Shown: one piece after another, positions 33,813 through 41,984 of the stretch
Layout of the letters: each line of letters opens with the position of its first letter
Numbering within the stretch: the stretch's first letter is position 1
Source: Aminobacter aminovorans
GTDB lineage: Bacteria; Pseudomonadota; Alphaproteobacteria; Rhizobiales; Rhizobiaceae
NCBI RefSeq assembly: GCF_900445235.1
Contig: NZ_UFSM01000001.1
Location: 124,001 to 188,000 of the forward strand
Reading direction: 5' to 3'
Length of the DNA stretch: 64,000 nucleotides
Program-made: the position numbers and the translations under genes
The notes under the pieces: model-generated
Databases searched by the model: none
What the model was told of the DNA's origin: nothing
Seen by the model: the letters and a program-made list of their open reading frames with translations, nothing else

Positions 33813-35081
33813 ATGTTCCAGATCGACGACAGGTACTATGACCGACAGAAGTTCGAGCAGATGTTGGCGCAGAGCGCCGACCGGGCCGGACTTGACCCGA
33901 ACGGGCGCTATGCCGTCTGTTTCAGCGACACGGTGGCCTGGCTGGCGCTGTTCTTCGCCATCCGCAACATCGGCGCCAGCGTCTTCCCGATCCATCCGGC
34001 AACGCCGCATGCCGCGGCACGCCGCCTGGCCGTCGCGGCGGGCTGCCACGCGCTCTATTTCAACAGCCTCGACGCCGAGACGCTGTCGAGCGAAACCGTG
34101 CCCGGCGCCACCGGTCAGCTCCTGCAGATGAGCTCGGGCACGACGGGCGCGCCGAAATGCATCGCCCGCGGCTGGGCCGAGATCGACGCCGAGGTGGCAA
34201 GCTATGTCACGACCTTCCGCAAGCCGGAAGACATGACGCCCGTCATCGCTTGCCCGACGACGCATTCCTACGGGCTGATCTGCGGTATTCTCGTCGCCCT
34301 GAAGCGCGGCCGCACACCCGTCATCGTCGATGCCGGCAATCCGAAATACCTGCTCAGGACCCTGCGCGGTATCGAGCGGCCATTGCTCTATTCGTCGCCG
34401 GCGGTGCTGCACACGCTGGCCCGGCTGATGCCCGAGGGCGAGAAGCTCCATGCGGCGATGACCTCGGGCACGGTGCTGCCTGAGCCGTGGTTCGCCCGCA
34501 TCCGGGCACGGACGACGTATCTGTTCCAGCAATATGGCTGCTCGGAAACCGGCTGCATCGCCGTCAATCCAGATGTCACCGACGCCGCCGACATGGGCTT
34601 CGTGCTGCCCCATCACGCGGTCAGATGCAGCAACAGCGCGGTTGCGCCATCCGAAATTGTCGTCAGCGGCCCGAATGGCGCCGTCGCTACCCGCGACCTC
34701 GGCTACTACAGGCCTGATGGCATGCTGGTGTTTGTCTCCCGGCTCGACGACACGATCAATGTCTCCGGCCTCAACGTCTATCCGCGCGAGGTCGAGGACG
34801 TGGTGATGTCTATGCCCGCCATCACCGACGCCGTCGCTTTCCGCAAGGCCGATACGCTGGCCGGCGAGCGGGTCGGCCTGCTGTTCAGCGCCACCGAGCG
34901 GCTGGAGGGGCCCGTCGTGCGGCAATGGTGCGCCCAGAACCTCGCCAGCCACCAGTTGCCGATGGAGATCGTCCAGGTCGACGCGATACCACGCCAGGCC
35001 AACGGCAAGATCAGCCGGCGCGAAGTGGCGGCACAGCATGCCGCCGGCCAGTTCACGGCAGTGGCGAGGGAGGTCGCGTGA
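33813..35081 (+). CDS. asbC: Aryl-AMP ligase, AsbC-like (3,4-dihydroxybenzoate activating)
   Basis: 422-aa adenylate-forming enzyme. ATP motif MSSGTTGAPKCIARG (106-120), YGCSETGCIAVNPD (A5 type), RDLGYYRPDGMLVFVSRLDD (A7/A8) and the C-terminal Lys in RQANGKISRREV (A10). The N-terminal segment GASVFPIHPATPHAAARRLA is as I remember it for AsbC of Bacillus anthracis. It activates an aromatic acid and loads it on the AsbD carrier domain encoded next. Stop and next start share one base (TGATG). Confidence 0.88.
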   Translation: MFQIDDRYYDRQKFEQMLAQSADRAGLDPNGRYAVCFSDTVAWLALFFAIRNIGASVFPIHPATPHAAARRLAVAAGCHALYFNSLDAETLSSETVPGATGQLLQMSSGTTGAPKCIARGWAEIDAEVASYVTTFRKPEDMTPVIACPTTHSYGLICGILVALKRGRTPVIVDAGNPKYLLRTLRGIERPLLYSSPAVLHTLARLMPEGEKLHAAMTSGTVLPEPWFARIRARTTYLFQQYGCSETGCIAVNPDVTDAADMGFVLPHHAVRCSNSAVAPSEIVVSGPNGAVATRDLGYYRPDGMLVFVSRLDDTINVSGLNVYPREVEDVVMSMPAITDAVAFRKADTLAGERVGLLFSATERLEGPVVRQWCAQNLASHQLPMEIVQVDAIPRQANGKISRREVAAQHAAGQFTAVAREVA

Positions 35082-36382
35082 TGAACACCGAACAGGTGAT
35101 CGAAGCGATCGGCACAGTGCTACACGATCACATGAAGCACGCCCATGTCGACCGTTTCGGACCCGATGCACGGCTCAACGAGGACCTCTATCTCGACTCG
35201 GTGCTGATTCTCGAGATCTTCCTCAGCCTGGAGCTCGAGTTCGGCCTGTCCGCGCCGGAGGAAGCAATCAACCGCCAGGACATCGAGACGGTACGCGAGT
35301 TGGCGCAGCTGTTCACCGGCGAGGCGAGTGTCGCTGCAGAGCGCTCCGCGCCGGCCGGTGAAGGCGTGCATGGCGAGGACTATATCGACATCAAGGTGCA
35401 TTGCTTCGTCAGCAGCGTTTGCGACGCGCTGAAGCGCTCCGGCATCGACCAGCGGCCATTCTATTTCAGCGTCTGGGACGCCGGCTTCGCCATCAACGAG
35501 CGCTGGCAGCTCGCCTATCACGACAAGTCGATCAACCACGATTTCTTCCACGCCTGGTACCAGCGGCTCTACGGCGTCGGCATGCATTGTTGGTACGACC
35601 CGGCACGGTCGAAGGACCAGAACATCGTCGTCATGCTCGACCTGCTCGAGCGCAAACGCGACAGCGAATATCTGATGGTGATGCTGGACCTGTTCCACCT
35701 GCCGGAGCGGGAGAACAAGTTCAACCAGAACCCCTTCCCGCATTATCTGATGATCGAGAAGACCGACGATCCGAAGATCTGGCAGGTCAACGATCCCGAC
35801 TTCCGCTGGGAAGGTCAGATCGCCCGCGACAAGGTCATCCACGCGATCCGCCAGCCGACCGTCGGCGGCGGCTACATCTTCGACCGGCTGGAGGCGCACG
35901 TCCCCGCCGCATCCGACCTGCGCGACTTCTTCCTCGCCTGCTACCAGCCTGACCACAATCCGCTGGTCGACGGCGTGCGCCGCATCGTTTCCGCTCATCT
36001 CGAAGGCCGGGATGGTGTGAAGCTCGCCGATCTCGGCGCGGCACTGCGCGAGGTGCCGGTCATCTCGATCCGCAAATATGCCTATGAGCACGGCTTCGCC
36101 TTCTTCTGGCGCGAGATGAAGCTGGCCAATGCCGATTTCGACCACTGGTGCGACGAGATCGAGCGCGTGATCCAGGACTTCAAGGCCCTGCACTACGCCG
36201 TCATGAAGCTGGCCCAGACCGAAGACCGCAGCCTGGTCGACGACGTCCTGCGCCGGCTCGACACGCTGGACGGGTTCGAACGGCGGATCAAGGCTAGGCT
36301 CGGCGAGGCCTTCCAGGCCTGGTGCGCCAGCAAAGGCATCCCCCACATAACCCCCACCGAACTGCTCGGAGCAGCCGAATGA
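35081..36382 (+). CDS. asbDE: Fused aryl carrier protein and petrobactin-type condensing enzyme (AsbD-AsbE)
   Basis: 433 aa in one frame. Residues 1-80 are an acyl carrier domain with the phosphopantetheine Ser40 in DLYLDSVLILEIFLSLELEF. After a linker of about 20 residues, residues 100-433 form a DUF6005-like domain as in AsbE, the enzyme that transfers 3,4-dihydroxybenzoate from the carrier to spermidine: IKVHCFVSSVCDALKRSGID, INHDFFHAWYQRLYG, HYLMIEKTDDPKIWQVNDPD, FRWEGQIARDKV. In Bacillus asbD and asbE are separate genes. The start ATG 35081 follows GGGAGG. Overlaps asbF by four bases. Confidence 0.85.
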   Translation: MNTEQVIEAIGTVLHDHMKHAHVDRFGPDARLNEDLYLDSVLILEIFLSLELEFGLSAPEEAINRQDIETVRELAQLFTGEASVAAERSAPAGEGVHGEDYIDIKVHCFVSSVCDALKRSGIDQRPFYFSVWDAGFAINERWQLAYHDKSINHDFFHAWYQRLYGVGMHCWYDPARSKDQNIVVMLDLLERKRDSEYLMVMLDLFHLPERENKFNQNPFPHYLMIEKTDDPKIWQVNDPDFRWEGQIARDKVIHAIRQPTVGGGYIFDRLEAHVPAASDLRDFFLACYQPDHNPLVDGVRRIVSAHLEGRDGVKLADLGAALREVPVISIRKYAYEHGFAFFWREMKLANADFDHWCDEIERVIQDFKALHYAVMKLAQTEDRSLVDDVLRRLDTLDGFERRIKARLGEAFQAWCASKGIPHITPTELLGAAE

Positions 36383-37224
36383 AGATCTCGCTCTGCACCA
36401 TCACCTTTCGCCATCACCTCCTGTCGCTGGAAGACATCGCCAGATGGGCGCGCGCCAACGACTTCCAGGGCATCGAGCTTTGGGGGGCGCATGCCCGCAA
36501 CCTGGCCTACCAGCCACATTGCGAGGCTGACTGGCTGGCAGAGCAAGGGCTTTATGTGCCGATGGTCAGCGACTACCTGCCGCTCGACGGCGATGCCGAA
36601 GTGTTGCGCAACAAGACCATCGACCTGTGCCGTCTCGCCCGGCACTGGCGGGCCGGCAAGATCCGCACTTTCGCCGGCAGCCGCGGCAGCCGCGACACGC
36701 CGGTCGACGCCAGGCGCATCATCACGGCGCGGCTGCGCGAGATTTCCGAGATCGCCGCGGACTTCGAGCTGGACCTCCTGGCCGAGACGCATCCCGGCAC
36801 GCTGGCCGACTGCGGCGCCTCGACGCTCAGGCTCGTTGCGGAGGTCGACCATCCCGCGTTCAAGCTCAATTTCGATACGCTGCATGTCTGGGAAGGCGGC
36901 GACGACCCGGTTGCCGCCCATGCCGCGATGCGCCCGCATATCCGCCACTACCATCTCAAGAACGTACGCTCGCGCGCCGACCTCCGGGTGTTCGAGCCGG
37001 CAAACGTCTATGCCGCGGCCGGAAGCCGCGAAGGCATGACGCCGCTGTTCGACGGCAAGGTCGACTACCGGCGTTTCCTCGCCGAGCTTCGCTGCGACCC
37101 CGATGTCGAGGCTTCGCTCGAATGGTTCGGCAATGATTGCTTCAACGTGCTGCGCAGCGACCGGCAAGCAATAAAGCGCTTGAAGGGCCGCGACGAAGTC
37201 TTGCTGCGCACCGGCAGCTTCTGA
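36379..37224 (+). CDS. asbF: 3-dehydroshikimate dehydratase AsbF
   Basis: 281-aa TIM-barrel enzyme converting 3-dehydroshikimate to 3,4-dihydroxybenzoate. The sequence follows AsbF of B. anthracis as I recall it closely throughout: SLCTITFRHHLLSLEDIARW, FQGIELWGAHARNL, KIRTFAGSRGS, LLAETHPGTLAD with metal Glu, LKLNFDTLHVWEGG, HIRHYHLKN, FEPANVYAAAGSREGM and ASLEWFGND. The match over all metal-ligand regions makes this the strongest single marker that the cluster makes a 3,4-catecholate siderophore. ATG 36379 with GGAG upstream, coupled to asbDE. Confidence 0.95.
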   Translation: MKISLCTITFRHHLLSLEDIARWARANDFQGIELWGAHARNLAYQPHCEADWLAEQGLYVPMVSDYLPLDGDAEVLRNKTIDLCRLARHWRAGKIRTFAGSRGSRDTPVDARRIITARLREISEIAADFELDLLAETHPGTLADCGASTLRLVAEVDHPAFKLNFDTLHVWEGGDDPVAAHAAMRPHIRHYHLKNVRSRADLRVFEPANVYAAAGSREGMTPLFDGKVDYRRFLAELRCDPDVEASLEWFGNDCFNVLRSDRQAIKRLKGRDEVLLRTGSF

Positions 37225-37296
37225 TATGCACCAAAGAAGAGTATATTGCGAAGGTTTTAAGCAACCGACGCAAATCGACGAGGACGGAGACAAAAG

Positions 37297-38202
37297 ATGA
37301 AGATTGTTCGGCTGCTGGCCAATCTTGCGGCGGCACTGGCTATAGCCACGGCACCCGCCTTCGCCGTCGAGATCACCACCGCGACCGGCCCCAAGACCAT
37401 CGACAAGGTTCCGGCCAAGGTCGCCGTCTTTGACATCGCCGCGATCGACACGCTGAACCGCCTCGGCATCCAGCCGGCCGGCATTCCCGACAAGCTGTTC
37501 GTGCCGGAACTCGCAGACGTCGCCAAGGGCGCCACCGTCGTCGGCACACTGTTCGAACCGAACCTCGAAGCGCTGAATGAACTTGCCCCCGACCTGGTGA
37601 TCGTCGGCGGCCGCTCCTCGACGCAGGTCGAGGCAACGTCGCGTGTTGCCCCGACCATCGACATGACCATGGATGGCGACGACCTCGTAGCCCAGGCCAA
37701 GACGCGCCTCGCCGCCTATGGCGAACTGTTCGCCAAGCAGGACGAAGCCGCCGCCGCCGCCAAGGAACTGGACGCCGCCGTCGAAGCCGCAAGGCAGGCG
37801 GTCAAGGGGAAGGGCAAGGCGCTGATCCTGATGACCAACGGCCCCAAGATCACTGCCTACGGTCCCGGTTCGCGCTTCGGCTGGGTGCATACGACGCTCG
37901 ACCTCGAGCCGGCCGTTGCCGACGTCGAAGCGGCGACGCATGGCGAAGCGATCTCGTTCGAATTCATCAGCAAGGCCAATCCCGACTGGCTGCTGGTACT
38001 CGACCGCGCAGCTGCCATCGGCTCGGGCGATCAAGGTGCCAAGGCGACGCTCGACAACGAACTGGTGGCGCAGACGACCGCGTGGAAAAAGGGCCAGGTG
38101 ATCTTCCTGCCGTCGCCCGACGTCTACATCGCCGCCGGTGGCGTGCAGTCGACGCAGCGCGTGCTCAAGACCATCGAACAAGCCTTCACCAAGGCGAAGT
38201 AA
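37297..38202 (+). CDS. Siderophore ABC transporter substrate-binding protein (YclQ/FatB-like)
   Basis: 301-aa periplasmic binding protein with signal peptide MKIVRLLANLAAALAIATAP then AFA. TroA/FecB fold with VAVFDIAAIDTLNRLGI, LNELAPDLVIVGGRSSTQVE, a long helical linker and PDWLLVLDRAAAIGSG. In this family (YclQ, FpuA, FatB) the ligands are petrobactin and its 3,4-dihydroxybenzoyl precursors, in agreement with the upstream asb genes. The stop overlaps the permease start by one base. Confidence 0.9.
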   Translation: MKIVRLLANLAAALAIATAPAFAVEITTATGPKTIDKVPAKVAVFDIAAIDTLNRLGIQPAGIPDKLFVPELADVAKGATVVGTLFEPNLEALNELAPDLVIVGGRSSTQVEATSRVAPTIDMTMDGDDLVAQAKTRLAAYGELFAKQDEAAAAAKELDAAVEAARQAVKGKGKALILMTNGPKITAYGPGSRFGWVHTTLDLEPAVADVEAATHGEAISFEFISKANPDWLLVLDRAAAIGSGDQGAKATLDNELVAQTTAWKKGQVIFLPSPDVYIAAGGVQSTQRVLKTIEQAFTKAK

Positions 38203-39167
38203 TGTCAGCGGCAATGCCCAGTACGCGGCTGGTGGTCGCCACCAGCCTCGTGGGGCTGTTCGCGCTCAGCCTCGGCATCGGCGTCGACGACCTGCCCATG
38301 GGCAGCGTGCTCACCGATGCCGGCGCCTTGCAGCTTCTGCTGGTCAGCCGCCTGCCGAGAACGGTGGCCGTGGTGCTGACGGGTGCTGGCCTGGCGATTG
38401 CCGGCCTGGTGCTGCAGGTCCTGGTGCGCAACCGGTTCGTCGAGCCGATCACCACGGGCACCGGCCAAAGTGCCGCCCTTGGTGTGCTGGCAGTGACGTT
38501 GCTTTTTCCGACCGCCTCGATCGCCATGAAGACGCTTGGCGCCAGCGTGACCGCGCTTGCCGGAACATCGATTTTCCTCACCATCGCGCATCGGCTGCCG
38601 CCGACGCAGCCGTTCCTCATCCCGCTGTTCGGCCTCGTCTATGGCGGGGTCATCGGGGCGGCAGTGACCTTCATCGCCTGGCAGACCGATCTGCTGCAAT
38701 ATGTCGATATCTGGACCAACGGCGAATTCTCCGGCGTGCTGCGCGGCCGCTATGAACTGCTGTGGATTCTTGCCGGCATGGTGGCGCTGGCATGGTGGGT
38801 CGCCGATCGGCTGACGATCGCCTCGATGGGTCGAGAGGTCAGCGTCGGTCTCGGACTCGACTACCAGCGCATCGTCCAACTCGGCCTGGTCATGGTGGCG
38901 GTGATCTCGTCGCTGGCCGTCGTCGTCGTCGGCATGATCCCGTTTGTCGGACTGGTGGTGCCCAATCTCGTGTCCCGCCTGATGGGCGACAATTTGAAAA
39001 GCGCCCTGCCCTGGGTGGCGATGACAGGTGCGGTGCTGCTGCTCGCCTGCGATATCATCGGACGCGTCATCCGCTATCCCTACGAAATCCCTGTCGGCAC
39101 CGTGCTCGGGGTCGTCGGTTCGGGCTTGTTCCTGTGGATCCTGTTCGGGCGGACCCAGCGTGCCTGA
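38202..39167 (+). CDS. Iron-siderophore ABC transporter permease 1
   Basis: 321-aa FecCD/BtuC-family permease with about nine helices. Family motifs RLPRTVAVVLTGAGLAIAGL and MIPFVGLVVPNLVSRLMGDN are present. Start ATG 38202 (TAATG overlap); end overlaps the second permease by eight bases. Corresponds to YclN-type subunit by order. Confidence 0.92.
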   Translation: MSAAMPSTRLVVATSLVGLFALSLGIGVDDLPMGSVLTDAGALQLLLVSRLPRTVAVVLTGAGLAIAGLVLQVLVRNRFVEPITTGTGQSAALGVLAVTLLFPTASIAMKTLGASVTALAGTSIFLTIAHRLPPTQPFLIPLFGLVYGGVIGAAVTFIAWQTDLLQYVDIWTNGEFSGVLRGRYELLWILAGMVALAWWVADRLTIASMGREVSVGLGLDYQRIVQLGLVMVAVISSLAVVVVGMIPFVGLVVPNLVSRLMGDNLKSALPWVAMTGAVLLLACDIIGRVIRYPYEIPVGTVLGVVGSGLFLWILFGRTQRA

Positions 39168-40101
39168 CAAACGTCTCCTGATACTGGCGGCCCTGGCCCT
39201 GGTCGTGGCAATCGCCTTCATGACCGTCGGATTGCGTGGCAATGTCGGCTTCGCGCTCGAACTGCGCGCGGTGCGGCTGGTGACGCTGATCCAGGTCGGC
39301 GTGGCCATCGCGATCTCGACCGTAGTGTTCCAGACGGTGACGGCGAACAGGGTGCTGACGCCGCAGATCATGGGGCTCGATGCGCTCTATTTGTTTGGTC
39401 AGATGGCGCTTGTGCTGACGCTCGGCAGCGTTGGCTACGTCGCGCTCGACCCGCGCCTGAAATTCGCCGGCGAAGCCGGCCTGATGATGGTCATGGCGCT
39501 GTTGCTGTTTTTGCCGATGCTGCGCCGGCGTTTCGACGTCGGGTTGTTGCTGTTGACTGGCGTGGTACTCGGCGTGCTGTTCCGCAGCCTTGCCATGCTG
39601 ATCGCGCGGCTGATCGACCCGAACGAATTCGCCGTCGTCCAGGGGTCGAGCTTCGCCGATTTCAATACCGTACGGCCAGACCTCGTCATCGTCGGCCTTA
39701 TGGTGACAACCATTGCGGCCGTCATCATCTGGCGCCTGCGTCATACGCTCGACATCGTTGCCCTTGGCGCTGACAGCGCCACCGGACTCGGCGTCGACTG
39801 GTCCAAGGCGCTGGCCGGTCTGCTGCTGCTGGTGGCGGCGCTGGTTGCGGTATCAACGGCTTTGGTCGGGCCGGTGACGTTCTTCGGGCTCCTGGTCGTG
39901 GCGCTCGCCGAGCGCATCGTCAACAGCCGGCGCCACCGCCTGCTGCTGCCGGCGGCGATGCTGACGGCAATCATCGTTCTGCTCGGCGGCCAGATGATGC
40001 TGCAGCACGTGCTGGGCGGTGCTGCGACGCTCGGCGTCGTCATCGAATTCGTGGGGGGCCTGGTGTTCCTGGTTATGCTGATCACAACGAGCAAACGATG
40101 A
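39160..40101 (+). CDS. Iron-siderophore ABC transporter permease 2
   Basis: 313 aa, FecCD family. Start assigned to GTG 39160 with GGCGGA upstream; the preceding in-frame ATG at 39028 would lie deep inside the first permease. Motifs: TANRVLTPQIMGLDALYLFG (a variant of the R-x-P-R region, as in YclO-type permeases) and GPVTFFGLLVVALAERIVNS. Overlaps the ATPase gene by four bases. Confidence 0.9.
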   Translation: MPDKRLLILAALALVVAIAFMTVGLRGNVGFALELRAVRLVTLIQVGVAIAISTVVFQTVTANRVLTPQIMGLDALYLFGQMALVLTLGSVGYVALDPRLKFAGEAGLMMVMALLLFLPMLRRRFDVGLLLLTGVVLGVLFRSLAMLIARLIDPNEFAVVQGSSFADFNTVRPDLVIVGLMVTTIAAVIIWRLRHTLDIVALGADSATGLGVDWSKALAGLLLLVAALVAVSTALVGPVTFFGLLVVALAERIVNSRRHRLLLPAAMLTAIIVLLGGQMMLQHVLGGAATLGVVIEFVGGLVFLVMLITTSKR

Positions 40102-40856
40102 TCGAGATCAACAACGTTTCGCTCCGCCTCGGCGACACGCAGATCCTGCAGGATGTATCGCTGACCATGCCGAAGGGCGGGGTGACGGCGCTCGTCGGGC
40201 CGAACGGCGCCGGCAAGTCGAGCCTCTTGTCGCTGATCGCCCGGCTGCAGCCGCTGCAGAGCGGGTCCATATCGGTCGACGGCCTGCCGGTGGACACGAC
40301 ACCTAGCCGCAGGCTGGCCAAGACCCTCGCCATCCTGCGCCAGGACCCGGCGGTGGCAAGCCGGCTCAAGGTGCGCGAACTTGTCGGCTTCGGCCGCTTT
40401 CCGCACCAGCGTGGCCGCATCGATGCAAACGACCTGAAGCTGATCGAGGCAGCGCTCCAGCAGTTCGGCCTGACGGACCTCGCCGACCGCTTCCTCGACA
40501 ATCTTTCAGGCGGCCAGCGCCAGCGCGCCATGGTCGCCATGGCCTTCTGCCAGGGCACCGACTACATGCTGCTCGACGAGCCGCTGAACAATCTCGACAT
40601 GTTGTCTGCCCGCCAGTTGATGCGTGACCTGCGCACGGCAGCGGACAGCGACAGGCGCACAGTCATCGTGGTGCTGCACGACATCAACCACGCCGCCGTC
40701 TATGCCGACAGGATCGTGGCGATGAAGGACGGGCGCATTATCGCCGACGGACCGCCGGCGGCGGTGTTGCGGCCGGACGTGCTCGCCCAGGTTTTCGGCT
40801 ACGACATGAACGTCATCGACGTCGGTGGCGCGCCGCTGGTGCTGCATCACCGCTGA
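40098..40856 (+). CDS. Iron-siderophore ABC transporter ATP-binding protein
   Basis: 252-aa FecE/YclP-like ATPase: Walker A GPNGAGKSS, Q-loop LRQDPAVASRLKVRELVGFG, signature LSGGQRQRAMVAM, Walker B YMLLDEPLNNLD, H-loop VLHDINHA. Last gene of the iron island; converges on gbcB with 12 bases between and no clear terminator. Confidence 0.95.
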   Translation: MIEINNVSLRLGDTQILQDVSLTMPKGGVTALVGPNGAGKSSLLSLIARLQPLQSGSISVDGLPVDTTPSRRLAKTLAILRQDPAVASRLKVRELVGFGRFPHQRGRIDANDLKLIEAALQQFGLTDLADRFLDNLSGGQRQRAMVAMAFCQGTDYMLLDEPLNNLDMLSARQLMRDLRTAADSDRRTVIVVLHDINHAAVYADRIVAMKDGRIIADGPPAAVLRPDVLAQVFGYDMNVIDVGGAPLVLHHR

Positions 40857-40868
40857 CGGCACTGCGCG

Positions 40869-41972
40869 CTATGCTTCGACCTCGATGGCCGACAGCGGCT
40901 TCGAGCAGCAGGCGAGGATGAAGCCGTCTTCGATCTCGTGATCGAGGATGCCGCCATTGTGGCTCATCTCGACCTCGCCGGAGAGTTTCCTGACCTTGCA
41001 GGTGCCACACAGGCCGAACTCACACGCCGCCGGGATGCGCACGCCCGAGGCCCGCGCCGTCTGCAGCACGGTCTGGCCGGCCAGGCAGTGGGCGTCGATG
41101 TCCGACAGCGAAAAGCGGACCGGGATGACGGCTGCTGCCTCGGACCCGCCCTCGCCCGGAGCTGCGAAAGGTGCCGGGACCTCCTCGACGATTGGTGCGG
41201 CGAAGCTCTCCTGATGGTAGCGGGCCATGTCGAAGCCCGAAGCTTCCAGCATGCCGCGCACGGCGCGCATGAAAGGATCGGGGCCGCAGCAGAACACCTC
41301 GCGCTCGCGGAAATCGGGTGACAGCAGCGGCAGGCGCACCGCATCGATGCGCCCCATATGGCCGAACCAGCCCTCGCGGCTCGACCGTTCTTCGATCATG
41401 AAGCCGAGCGACAGGCCGGGCATATGGGTGCCGAGAAGTTCAAGCTCCTTGCGGAAGATGATCTCTTCGGGACGCCGCGCACAATTGACGAAAGAGACGT
41501 CCGTCCAGGGCGCGCAGTCGTTGAGCCAGCGCAGCATCGACATCATCGGCGTGATGCCGGAGCCCGCCGAGACGAACAGATATTTGGCGGCCGGATGCTG
41601 GTGCAGCGAAAAATCGCCTGATGGACCGTATGCCTTGATCCGGACGCCCGGCTTGAGCTGGTCGAACATCCAGCGCGTGCCGACACTGCCCGCCTGCGCC
41701 TTGACGGTGACGGCGATGGAGAACGGCCGCGACGGGCTGGACGACAGCGTGTAGGTGCGCATGACAGGCACCGGGTCGACGGGCAGCTCGAGCGTCACGA
41801 ACTGGCCGGGCTTGTAGCGGAACCAGGTCTGGTTGTCGGAGCGGAAGGTGAAGGTCTTGACGTCGGGGGCCTCGTCGGTGACGCCGATGACCTCCAGAAC
41901 CTGAAGCCTGTCGTTCCAGGGCACCATCTCGTCGAGGTTGCGGTAAAGGCCGAGATCGGACATCGCGTTCAT
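40869..41972 (-). CDS. gbcB: Ferredoxin-NAD(P)H reductase component of glycine betaine demethylase (GbcB-like)
   Basis: 367-aa electron-transfer partner. FAD domain RYKPGQFVTLELPVDPVPVM and RTYTLSSSPS, NAD domain VSAGSGITPMMSMLRWL and CCGPDPFM, and a C-terminal plant-type [2Fe-2S] domain ACEFGLCGTCKVRKLSGEVE with a later CC (ILACCSKP). This domain order is that of GbcB and related Rieske-oxygenase reductases. ATG 41970-41972 has GGAGGAGG before it. It follows the oxygenase gene by 12 bases. Confidence 0.85.
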   Translation of the reverse strand: MNAMSDLGLYRNLDEMVPWNDRLQVLEVIGVTDEAPDVKTFTFRSDNQTWFRYKPGQFVTLELPVDPVPVMRTYTLSSSPSRPFSIAVTVKAQAGSVGTRWMFDQLKPGVRIKAYGPSGDFSLHQHPAAKYLFVSAGSGITPMMSMLRWLNDCAPWTDVSFVNCARRPEEIIFRKELELLGTHMPGLSLGFMIEERSSREGWFGHMGRIDAVRLPLLSPDFREREVFCCGPDPFMRAVRGMLEASGFDMARYHQESFAAPIVEEVPAPFAAPGEGGSEAAAVIPVRFSLSDIDAHCLAGQTVLQTARASGVRIPAACEFGLCGTCKVRKLSGEVEMSHNGGILDHEIEDGFILACCSKPLSAIEVEA

Positions 41973-41984
41973 GCCTCCTCCTGC

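Noticed and set aside
36193..38214. Long minus-strand frame opposite asbF and the siderophore binding protein
   Set aside because: Runs across two well-supported genes in antisense and has no domain resemblance.
40857..40868. Terminator between the convergent siderophore ATPase and gbcB genes
   Set aside because: Only 12 bases separate the stops and no hairpin could be found.
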